DNA of 64,000 nucleotides from Flavobacterium suncheonense GH29-5 = DSM 17707. GTDB lineage: Bacteria > Bacteroidota > Bacteroidia > Flavobacteriales > Flavobacteriaceae. This document shows, piece after piece, positions 7,249-15,609 of this stretch. The DNA is taken from contig NZ_AUCZ01000010.1 in the NCBI RefSeq assembly GCF_000430025.1, forward strand, positions 1 through 64,000. Reading direction: 5' to 3'. Positions within the stretch are counted from its first letter, which is position 1. Each line of letters begins with the position of its first letter. The translations under genes were made by a program, and so were the position numbers. Under the pieces are notes generated by a model. It worked only from the letters and a program-made list of their open reading frames with translations. It was not told the DNA's origin and made no database searches.

Positions 7249-9336
7249 ATGACTAAATCTGCCCTTGCCTTGCTTTTTCTGTTTTTTGCGTTTTTTTCCT
7301 TTTCACAAAATACAGTTCCCACAAAAAAAATACCGGAAACCTACAAAAAACATAATACCAATATCACAGATGACTATGCCTGGCTTGAAAAATCGGAAAC
7401 CGCAGAAGTCAAAGCCTGGGTAACGGCCCAAAACGAGCTGGTGGAAAAACACTATGTCGATGTAAAGAAAAAACATTCCAGTGCCTACAAAATAAAAGAA
7501 TACGACTTTTATTCCTCCAACCCAATGCCGTCCCAAATAGGACGTTACTTTTATTCGCTGTACCGGAAAGACAAAGCAACACCGGCCTCACTTTTCTACA
7601 GAAAAACCCTAAACGACAGTCCGGTTGAATTGTTCAATCCTTCCAGAATCTATAACAATTCCAATGTTTTTATTACGGATTTTTTTCCTTCCCGACATTC
7701 TAAATATGTTGCCTGCGAAGTAAACACAAACGGCAGCGACAAACATGAGGTAAAATTTGTTAACATTACCAATAATGTTGCCTTACAGGAAACCCTGACA
7801 GATGTTAAATATTCCGACATGAACTGGAACGAGGACAAAGGTGTTTTTTACACCAAAAACAGCAATACCCGGGTTTTTGAAATCGATTCCACTTTTCAGC
7901 TGTTTTATCATGAAATGGGTACTTCCCAGATAAAAGACAAACTTATTTTTGACGCTACGGTTTCCGGAAACACCTTTTCGTATTTTACTGCTGAAAACAA
8001 ATTGTTCATCGTGGAAAACTCGAAGAGCGAGGGGAAAAAGATCTATCACTATGCTTCACTGACCGAACCGGAGCTGAAACTGCAACGTTTTTTGGAACAG
8101 GAATCATCTGCTTTTCATTTGCTGAAAATCCGAAAAGGGAAAGTGTACTTTTCATCCGGAGCGTATGATTGGGGAGAGATCCGGGCTTTTGATTTTAACG
8201 ACCGTTCTTCCGAAACCAGCGTCATTCCCCAAATTTACACCCACTTGCTGGTGAACTCCTATTTCCTAGATGAATACATTGTCTGCAAATACAAAACCAT
8301 TGGTAAAAATTACATGATTGTATACGATTATTCCGGGAAATTTATCCGAAAGTTCGACATTCCTTATGGCATGGATTTTACAATGCGTTTTTACGACAGC
8401 ACTGCCAAAGAGTTGTTTGTCTCGTTCTTTTCGCATACCATTCCGTATCAGAATTACCGCCTGAATCTGGAAAACGGGGAGGCTAATCATTATTTCAACG
8501 ATTATATCAAACCCAAACCCACCATTTTCCCGCTTAATTATTTTGAAACCAAAAGTATTACCTACAAAAATCGCGACAATATCGACATTCCTGTTACCAT
8601 CATTCATAAGAAAGGAATCGCATTAGACGGCAATAATCCGACACTGTTGGAAGCATACGGTGGTTTTGGAATGGTCAGCGGTCCGCATTACGATACTGGA
8701 CTGCTTCATTTTCTGAACAAAGGAGGCGTGTATGCTTTCGCTGAAATCCGTGGTGGCGGAGAACGCGGAAAAAAATGGCATACCGAAGGCAAAGGACTAA
8801 AAAAAATAAACGCTTTTAATGATTTTATTGATGCCGCCGAATTTCTAATCCGTGAAAAATACACCTCTCCAAACCGATTGGGTATCTCGGGCGGCTCACA
8901 CGGAGGATTGGTGGTGGGGGTAGCAATAACCCAACGTCCGGAGCTTTTTAAAGTAGCCATTCCGATTGCAGGAAAATACGACATGATTAAAGCCGATCTT
9001 TTCACCAACGGAAAAATAAATACCGCGGAATACGGTTCTCCGGATACACCGGAAGGTTTTGAGGCGTTGTTGGCCTATTCGCCTTTCCACAACATCAAAG
9101 AAACTGTCAATTATCCGACAACCCTGATTATTGCCGGGGATAACGACGACCGGGTAACGCCTTTCCAGTCCTATAAATTTGCTGCAAAACTGCAAAACCG
9201 GGAGGCACAAAAAAATCCGGTCTTCCTGAAAACAAATCAAGACGCCGGACATTCCGGTAAAGTTGCCACCTATAAAGACCGCATCGCGGAAAAGGCTTTC
9301 TTCTATGATTTTCTAATGTATCATTTAAACCAATAA
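7249..9336 (+). CDS. Prolyl oligopeptidase family serine peptidase (S9)
   Basis: A 695-residue exported peptidase. Residues 1-22 are a signal peptide ending in FSFSQ. The N-terminal part with YAWLEK and the central region form the seven-bladed propeller that screens substrates, and about residues 430-695 form the alpha/beta-hydrolase domain. The catalytic triad is visible: Ser550 in GGSHGG, the Asp of the DDRV motif near residues 633-634, and His668 in DAGHSG. The family cleaves short peptides after proline or related bonds, probably in the periplasm here. The ATG at 7249 is chosen over a TTG 30 bases upstream because it begins the signal peptide directly. The gene is monocistronic, with its own -7 box and a shared terminator. 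Confidence 0.92.
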   Translation: MTKSALALLFLFFAFFSFSQNTVPTKKIPETYKKHNTNITDDYAWLEKSETAEVKAWVTAQNELVEKHYVDVKKKHSSAYKIKEYDFYSSNPMPSQIGRYFYSLYRKDKATPASLFYRKTLNDSPVELFNPSRIYNNSNVFITDFFPSRHSKYVACEVNTNGSDKHEVKFVNITNNVALQETLTDVKYSDMNWNEDKGVFYTKNSNTRVFEIDSTFQLFYHEMGTSQIKDKLIFDATVSGNTFSYFTAENKLFIVENSKSEGKKIYHYASLTEPELKLQRFLEQESSAFHLLKIRKGKVYFSSGAYDWGEIRAFDFNDRSSETSVIPQIYTHLLVNSYFLDEYIVCKYKTIGKNYMIVYDYSGKFIRKFDIPYGMDFTMRFYDSTAKELFVSFFSHTIPYQNYRLNLENGEANHYFNDYIKPKPTIFPLNYFETKSITYKNRDNIDIPVTIIHKKGIALDGNNPTLLEAYGGFGMVSGPHYDTGLLHFLNKGGVYAFAEIRGGGERGKKWHTEGKGLKKINAFNDFIDAAEFLIREKYTSPNRLGISGGSHGGLVVGVAITQRPELFKVAIPIAGKYDMIKADLFTNGKINTAEYGSPDTPEGFEALLAYSPFHNIKETVNYPTTLIIAGDNDDRVTPFQSYKFAAKLQNREAQKNPVFLKTNQDAGHSGKVATYKDRIAEKAFFYDFLMYHLNQ

Positions 9337-9364
9337 AAAAGCCGAACATCAGTCCGGCTTTTTC
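9335..9364. terminator. Bidirectional terminator between oligopeptidase and atpG
   Basis: AAAAAGCCG and CGGCTTTTT form a 9-bp stem with a 10-base loop and A/T-runs on both sides. It serves both convergent genes. Confidence 0.85.
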
Positions 9365-9390
9365 TATTCTCTTTATAAGAGTGAAATCTT

Positions 9391-10248
9391 TTAGTTGTTC
9401 AACGCTTCCGCACCACCCACAATTTCCAGGATTTCTCCGGTAATTGCCGCCTGTCGCGCTTTGTTGTACGTAAGTTTCAACTGGTTTCGCAATTCGGTGG
9501 CGTTGTCGGTTGCTTTGTGCATGGCCGTCATACGCGCGCCGTGTTCGGACGCAAAAGAATCGCGAATCGCTTTGTACAATTGCGTTTTCAGTGATTTCGG
9601 AATCAGTGTTAACACAATTTCCTCCTTGGAAGGTTCAAAGATGTAATCCGAGGTTACCACGCCCTTCGTAGCTAACGGCGCCAATGGTAAAAACTGCTCG
9701 GTAACCACAACCTGTGTAGCGGCATTTTTAAACTGGTTGTACACCAATTCGATTTTATCGTATTCGCCGTCTACAAACAAATGCGTTAACGACTCGGCAA
9801 TGTGTGCTACATTGTCGAAGGTCAGATCGTCGAAGATATCGCTGCGGTTGGCAATCACATAATTGGTTTTGTGCAACGCATCATTCGCTTTCTTTCCGAT
9901 GGCAAATACTCCAACATTATCGTGGCCGTAAAGCTCGGTTAAAGCCTTCACCTGTTTCAGTACATTCGTATTGAAAGCCCCGCAAAGCCCTCTATTGGAT
10001 GTAATGGCTACCACCAAAACTTTTTTAACTTCTCGTTGGTTGGTATATTGTCCCGCAAAATCCCCTTCTAAAGAAGCGCTCAGGTTTTGAATTAACTCCG
10101 TTAATTTTTCGGCATAAGGGCGCATCGCTGTAATCGCATCCTGTGCTTTTTTCAGCTTTGCGGCAGATACCATCTTCATCGCGGAAGTAATCTGCATCGT
10201 AGATTGTACCGAAGTAATCCTGTTACGTATTTCCTTTAAATTTGCCAT
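9391..10248 (-). CDS. atpG: ATP synthase gamma subunit
   Basis: A 285-residue central-stalk subunit that turns inside the F1 head and couples proton flow to ATP synthesis. The N-terminal coiled-coil helix starts MANLKEIRNRITSVQ and continues with the family TMQITSAMKMVSAAKLKKAQ. The middle carries the SNRGLCGAFN motif, and the C-terminal helix RMTAMHKATDNA..L..LTYNKARQ AAIT precedes the end. The ATG at 10248 is the family start; a TTG seven codons upstream was rejected. It is the last gene of the atp run, 73 bases after atpA. No beta or epsilon gene follows, as the strand changes to a convergent peptidase gene. Confidence 0.95.
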   Translation of the reverse strand: MANLKEIRNRITSVQSTMQITSAMKMVSAAKLKKAQDAITAMRPYAEKLTELIQNLSASLEGDFAGQYTNQREVKKVLVVAITSNRGLCGAFNTNVLKQVKALTELYGHDNVGVFAIGKKANDALHKTNYVIANRSDIFDDLTFDNVAHIAESLTHLFVDGEYDKIELVYNQFKNAATQVVVTEQFLPLAPLATKGVVTSDYIFEPSKEEIVLTLIPKSLKTQLYKAIRDSFASEHGARMTAMHKATDNATELRNQLKLTYNKARQAAITGEILEIVGGAEALNN

Positions 10249-10257
10249 TGTATATCT

Positions 10258-10318
10258 AGTAATTAGCAACTAGTAATTAGTAATCAGCGGTTCACTAACT
10301 ACTAATTACTCTTCACTC
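10258..10318. repeat. Inverted repeat in the atpA-atpG spacer
   Basis: The spacer consists of AT-rich units. AGTAATTAGT at 10272-10281 and ACTAATTACT at 10301-10310 form a perfect 10-bp stem, extendable by one pair, around an 18-base loop. There is no T-run, so it is not a classical terminator. It might affect mRNA stability between atpA and atpG. Confidence 0.5.
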
Positions 10319-10321
10319 ATA

Positions 10322-11896
<1,575 letters not shown>

Positions 11897-11935
11897 TCTG
11901 TTTTATAATTTAAACACTTTTCAGTGTGGTAAATA

Positions 11936-12463
11936 CTAGTTTAAAAGTTCTCTTCTTAATGTTTGTAATCGGCTTGCCACCGAAGCATTGTATTGTTTGT
12001 CCCCGATTCTCAGAATAAATCCTCCGATAATGGATTCATCCACGATGTTTTGAATGGTAACATTTTTAGCTGAAAATTCTTTGATTTTCGCCAATACTTT
12101 TGCTTCCAGTTCCGGAGTGATCGGGAACGCTGTCGTTACTTTTGCCACCTGAACACCGCTTAACTCGTCGAACAACAAATTGTACTGAGACGCTACCGCC
12201 GGTAAAATCTCAAATCGTTTGTTTTCCAACAACAATTGGAACAACCCTTTTGTTTCGTTTTGCACCGAAGCAAAGATTTCGGTCAAGGCCGAAATTTTAG
12301 TTTCCGCTTTTACAACCGGGCTCGCCAGGAAGTTTTTCAACTCTCCGCTTTCTGCAACCGATGCCACGATAGCTTTCATGTCTTCGTTTACATTTGCCGC
12401 TCTGCCGTTAGCATTGGCCATCTCCAAAATAGCTTTGGCGTATCTAATCGCTGCTCTTGACAT
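11936..12463 (-). CDS. atpH: ATP synthase delta subunit (OSCP)
   Basis: A 175-residue stator subunit connecting the top of F1 to the b subunits. The start MSRAAIRYAKAILEMA is the usual N-terminal helix of the delta family, with a central helical bundle. The end has IGGFILRIGDKQYNASVASRLQTLRR, matching the conserved C-terminal G-G-x-x-x-x-I-G-D...D/S-x-S-x-x-x-x-L signature. It lies six bases after atpF and 39 bases before atpA in a stator-then-F1 order. Confidence 0.95.
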   Translation of the reverse strand: MSRAAIRYAKAILEMANANGRAANVNEDMKAIVASVAESGELKNFLASPVVKAETKISALTEIFASVQNETKGLFQLLLENKRFEILPAVASQYNLLFDELSGVQVAKVTTAFPITPELEAKVLAKIKEFSAKNVTIQNIVDESIIGGFILRIGDKQYNASVASRLQTLRRELLN

Positions 12464-12469
12464 ATACGA

Positions 12470-12970
12470 TTAATTTAATTTTACTTCGTCTAACATTTTC
12501 TCCACCAATACGGTTTGAGAGGCTTTGTTAGAAAGTTCACCTTTTAATAATTTCTCAGCGATTTCCAAAGAAAGACCAGACACCTGCGTTTTCAATTCTG
12601 CCAACGCTGCATTTTTCTCGCCCTCGATAGTTGCTTTCGCCTGCTCAATCATTTTAGCACCTTGAATTTGGGCTTCCGATTTCGCATCCGCAATCATTTT
12701 TTCTTTGATTTCACGCGCTTCTTTCAACATCGTATCTCTTTCCGCACGAGCCTCGTCCAACAATCGCTGATTGTCTGCTTTAAGGTTCAGCATTTCTTTT
12801 CTGGCGGTTTCAGCCGATGCAATAGCATCTCTGATTCCTTCTTCTCTTGCTGTGATTGACTCCATAATTGGTTTCCATGCGAATTTCACCAATAATAAAA
12901 TCAACACCAATAAGATGATTGCCTGCCAAAAGAACAATCCGAATGAAAAATCGTTAATTAACTTCTCCAT
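12470..12970 (-). CDS. atpF: ATP synthase b subunit
   Basis: A 166-residue peripheral stalk subunit. One N-terminal membrane helix (FFWQAIILLVLILLLVKFAW, about residues 13-32) is followed by a long charged helix with the typical heptad and hendecad character, ending in SQTVLVEKMLDE. It dimerises to hold F1 against the rotor torque. The start MEKLINDFSFGLFFWQ is typical of Bacteroidetes AtpF. It is separated from atpE by an 88-base spacer that contains a hairpin. Confidence 0.95.
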   Translation of the reverse strand: MEKLINDFSFGLFFWQAIILLVLILLLVKFAWKPIMESITAREEGIRDAIASAETARKEMLNLKADNQRLLDEARAERDTMLKEAREIKEKMIADAKSEAQIQGAKMIEQAKATIEGEKNAALAELKTQVSGLSLEIAEKLLKGELSNKASQTVLVEKMLDEVKLN

Positions 12971-13010
12971 TATAATGACTATAAAATGATTTAATTTTTT
13001 TTTTTAATAA

Positions 13011-13045
13011 AACAACACCTGCAACCAACCGTTACAGGCATTGTT
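13011..13045 (-). promoter_or_regulatory. Hairpin in the atpE-atpF spacer
   Basis: Interrupted inverted repeats (AACAA/TTGTT outer, CCTG/CAGG and CAA/TTG-like inner pairs) form a hairpin about 14 bases after the atpE stop on the transcript. A TGTTTT follows but the U-run is weak. It could be a partial terminator or an mRNA-stabilising end raising atpE over its neighbours. Confidence 0.45.
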
Positions 13046-13058
13046 CTGTTTCTCTTTA

Positions 13059-13256
13059 TTATTTTCCTAAGATTAAAGCAGCGAATGCTAAACCTTCTAA
13101 TAAAGCCGCGATGATGATCATCGCAGTTTGGATTTTTCCAGCAGCTTCTGGCTGACGAGCGATAGCGTCCATAGCCGAACCACCGATTTTACCTAAACCT
13201 AATCCGGCACCGATTACTACTAAACCTGCACCTACTAACGTTGGAATAGTTCCCAT
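13059..13256 (-). CDS. atpE: ATP synthase c subunit
   Basis: A 65-residue, two-helix proteolipid that forms the rotor ring. The first helix has the glycine-rich GAGLVVIGAGLGLGKIGG, the polar loop reads ARQPE, and the second helix carries the ion-binding carboxylate Glu54 in ALLEGLAF. The residue after Glu is Gly rather than Ser/Thr and the sodium ligands known from sodium-type rings are not evident, so a proton-type ring is inferred. There is no cleavable signal. It lies 30 bases after atpB. Confidence 0.96.
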   Translation of the reverse strand: MGTIPTLVGAGLVVIGAGLGLGKIGGSAMDAIARQPEAAGKIQTAMIIIAALLEGLAFAALILGK

Positions 13257-13286
13257 AAGTATATATATAAAAATTAAACTTCTAAA

Positions 13287-14489
13287 TTAAACAATCGAAT
13301 TATCCACGAAATCATGACCGTCATAGTGTTCGTGATCATCGTGATGATGATCCTGTACCGCCATTCCGATAAACAACGACGACAACATCGTAAAGATAAA
13401 CGCCTGCAAAAATGCCACCAACAATTCAATTATCGAGATAAACAAGGTTAACCCTAATGAAATTGGTAAATCGGCTGCCAAATTTTTTCCAACGAAAATC
13501 ATGGCAATCAAACTCATGATTACTACGTGACCCGCAGTAATGTTCGCAAATAAACGAATTAATAACGCAAATGGCTTAGTCAGTGTACCTAAAACTTCAA
13601 TCGGCGCCAAAATGATTTTCATCGGAACCGGTACGCCCGGCATCCAGAAGATGTGTCCCCAATAATCTTTGTTTGCACTGAATTGTGTAATAATATAGGT
13701 AAAAATCGCCAAACAAACCGTTACAGCAATGTTCCCTGTTACGTTGATACCCAGTGGCGTCATCCCTAAAAGGTTCAATAACCAGATTAAGAAGAACACA
13801 GTTAAAAGGTATCCCATAAATTTTCTGTATTTTTTCTCTCCGATGTTCGGAATGGCCACCTCATCGCGGATAAAAAGAATCAGTGGTTCTAAAACTCTTC
13901 CGAAACCTGTCGGAACCGGACCTTTTTTGTATGATTTTGCCAAACTGGTAAACATGAACAACAATATGGCCGAAACAATCAACAAGGAAAATACGTTTTT
14001 CGTAATGGAAAAATCTAATGGTTTTGCATTGGTTGGGTGGTGGTGTTCGTCGTACGTGATAGTACCCGTCGCATCGGTTTTGTAAATTTTACCGTGGTAT
14101 AACTTATAGTAGTTTCCGTCCACCTCCGCAACTTCCTCCCCGTGGTGGAATTTGGAAGAAGAGAAAATTTTTAAACCGTTGTCCAATAAAATAACCGGTA
14201 ACGAAAAACCGTAATGTTTCCCTTCTTTCTCATCGGAGAAAAAAGTAAAATCGTGCGAATCCTGAAGGTGATGCTCGATAAAGGCAGTAACTTTCTCTTT
14301 CTTTTCCTCTTCCGGAGTTAATGCTTTAACTTCATGTTCTGCTGCTGTATGTGTCGCTTCTGCAGCCACGTGAGCAGTATCCACTTTTACTTGTGCAGAA
14401 TCTGTTACAGGATTAGCCATTGCTACCACAGAAAGCAATCCTACAAAAGCAGTTAGCAGTAATCTTACAGGTTGTTTCGTAATCACCAT
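13287..14489 (-). CDS. atpB: ATP synthase a subunit with extended periplasmic N-terminus
   Basis: A 400-residue stator channel subunit, longer than the 270 or so of E. coli. The extra N-terminal part has a signal-like helix (RLLLTAFVGLLSVVAMA) and then about 150 residues rich in His, Glu and Lys. Such an extension is known in Bacteroidetes a subunits and should lie outside the inner membrane. The catalytic membrane part (from about residue 165) contains LLIRLFANITAGH, in which the Arg is the essential proton-path residue, and the C-terminal helix pair. The end is His/Asp-rich (DHHHDDHEH), possibly metal binding. The gene has a strong promoter of its own at 14533-14561. Confidence 0.95.
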   Translation of the reverse strand: MVITKQPVRLLLTAFVGLLSVVAMANPVTDSAQVKVDTAHVAAEATHTAAEHEVKALTPEEEKKEKVTAFIEHHLQDSHDFTFFSDEKEGKHYGFSLPVILLDNGLKIFSSSKFHHGEEVAEVDGNYYKLYHGKIYKTDATGTITYDEHHHPTNAKPLDFSITKNVFSLLIVSAILLFMFTSLAKSYKKGPVPTGFGRVLEPLILFIRDEVAIPNIGEKKYRKFMGYLLTVFFLIWLLNLLGMTPLGINVTGNIAVTVCLAIFTYIITQFSANKDYWGHIFWMPGVPVPMKIILAPIEVLGTLTKPFALLIRLFANITAGHVVIMSLIAMIFVGKNLAADLPISLGLTLFISIIELLVAFLQAFIFTMLSSLFIGMAVQDHHHDDHEHYDGHDFVDNSIV

Positions 14490-14532
14490 ACCTTATTAAA
14501 TATCTTAATTTTTTACGGTCTAAAATTTGGTG

Positions 14533-14561
14533 CAAAGGTACATTTTAAATTAATATTTCAA
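14533..14561 (-). promoter_or_regulatory. Strong Bacteroidetes promoter for atpBEFHAG
   Basis: On the minus strand a TTG (14559-14561) and TACCTTTG (14533-14540) are separated by 18 bases, close to the TTTG-N(17-23)-TAnnTTTG consensus. Transcription should begin near 14527, leaving about 38 bases before the atpB ATG. Confidence 0.75.
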
Positions 14562-14597
14562 GAGGGTAATTTGCTTTTTTTGTTTCATTTATGAATT

Positions 14598-14999
14598 TCA
14601 GTTCTTTTTACCAACATTTTTTAATAATCTCGAGGTTAAAACAACATCTATTGATAAAAAAACAACAAAGACGCTGAAAAAATTAATTTTTTCCAACTTT
14701 GCAACCGAATTTGTATCCTGAAGTACCGGATGTACCAGAACATAAGCCACTACCGTCTTAAGGGATGACAACAACAAAAACACATAGCCAATCTGCTCCG
14801 GGTTCTTTTTATACACCTTGTTTTGGACGAACAAAACCAGAAGTGAACTTAATCCGAAAAATGCAAAAAGCGTTGGTATGGAGTGGTACAGGGTGTTCGT
14901 GTTAAAATTCGGCAGTAAACGTTTCAACAGAAGAAAATCAATTCCGGCTAAAATCACAGTAATGAGAAGCACGAGACAATAAGACTTAAAATCTTTCAA
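14598..14999 (-). CDS. Small four-helix membrane protein of the atp locus (DUF6168-like)
   Basis: A 133-residue protein with about four hydrophobic segments (near residues 8-26, 38-58, 72-92 and 105-125) and a basic C-terminus (LLKNVGKKN). It sits between atpZ and atpB, where other bacteria encode AtpI. From memory, Flavobacteriaceae carry a DUF6168 protein of this length at this place. The position suggests a role in ATP synthase assembly or in magnesium or calcium supply like AtpI, but no motif proves it. It starts five bases after the atpZ stop. Confidence 0.7.
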   Translation of the reverse strand: MKDFKSYCLVLLITVILAGIDFLLLKRLLPNFNTNTLYHSIPTLFAFFGLSSLLVLFVQNKVYKKNPEQIGYVFLLLSSLKTVVAYVLVHPVLQDTNSVAKLEKINFFSVFVVFLSIDVVLTSRLLKNVGKKN

Positions 15000-15004
15000 A
15001 ATGA

Positions 15005-15232
15005 TTATCTGTTTTTATTTAAATCGTTAACCTGACGGATTACATTATAGAGCGCCACAAAAACGCCTGCTAACGTCAGTATCTTAACATACAACTCATC
15101 CTTATTGAGATATTTTTCATCCAGCCATGTTCCCAACCAGGCAAAGGCAAAGATGATTAACCCCATCTGAAACGGAATATTAATAAGCGCCATCCACTTA
15201 TTGTTAGGCTGTTTTTTCTCCGGATTGTCCAT
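15005..15232 (-). CDS. AtpZ/AtpI family protein
   Basis: A 75-residue protein with two hydrophobic helices (about residues 15-33 and 47-66) joined by a short loop, WLGTWLDEKY. This hairpin with the G(x)4D element is the signature of the AtpZ/AtpI family, small membrane proteins that help c-ring assembly and cation uptake. Its first 29 bases overlap the end of the bactofilin gene, which points to coupled translation. It lies directly upstream of the DUF6168-like gene and atpB. Confidence 0.85.
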   Translation of the reverse strand: MDNPEKKQPNNKWMALINIPFQMGLIIFAFAWLGTWLDEKYLNKDELYVKILTLAGVFVALYNVIRQVNDLNKNR

Positions 15233-15602
15233 CGCTAAGGTTTTTTATGCCGCTTCGCATGACACAGGAGGCACTGAAATCGGCTCCCGGTTCTACGGAC
15301 AGCTTTCCGACAACGGTTTCTCCTGTAATAGAAGCTTTGCTGCGGATACTCAGTAAATCAGTGACTTCGATCTTTCCGTTGAATCTTCCTTCGATGTCGG
15401 CGGTTTTGCAGTGTACATCGCCGGTGATGCTTCCGGCCGGACCGATAACCAAACGCCCTTTCGAGGTAAAATTCCCAATCAGATGACCGTCCAGACGAAA
15501 ATCGGCCTGGGATATTATGTTGCCTTCCAGGGTGGTGCCTTCCACAATGCGGTTGGTTTTGCCTAGTATGTCGGTATAGGATTTTTGGGGTTTGTCGAAC
15601 AT
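15204..15602 (-). CDS. Bactofilin
   Basis: A 132-residue polymer-forming cytoskeletal protein. A short disordered N-terminus (MFDKPQKSYTDILGKTN) precedes a right-handed beta-helix core (about residues 18-115) with regularly spaced G and V/I, for example EGNIISQADFRLDGHLIG and ISITGETVVGKLSV-like turns. Bactofilins self-assemble without nucleotides and often position cell-wall or motility factors. It is encoded seven bases after sprE, which fits a link to gliding or type IX secretion, and overlaps atpZ by 29 bases. Confidence 0.92.
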   Translation of the reverse strand: MFDKPQKSYTDILGKTNRIVEGTTLEGNIISQADFRLDGHLIGNFTSKGRLVIGPAGSITGDVHCKTADIEGRFNGKIEVTDLLSIRSKASITGETVVGKLSVEPGADFSASCVMRSGIKNLSDGQSGEKTA

Positions 15603-15609
15603 CGGTTTT

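Noticed and set aside
10258-10318. CRISPR-like or terminator structure between atpA and atpG
   Set aside because: Only one inverted repeat with a large loop and no T-run; there are no regular spacers.
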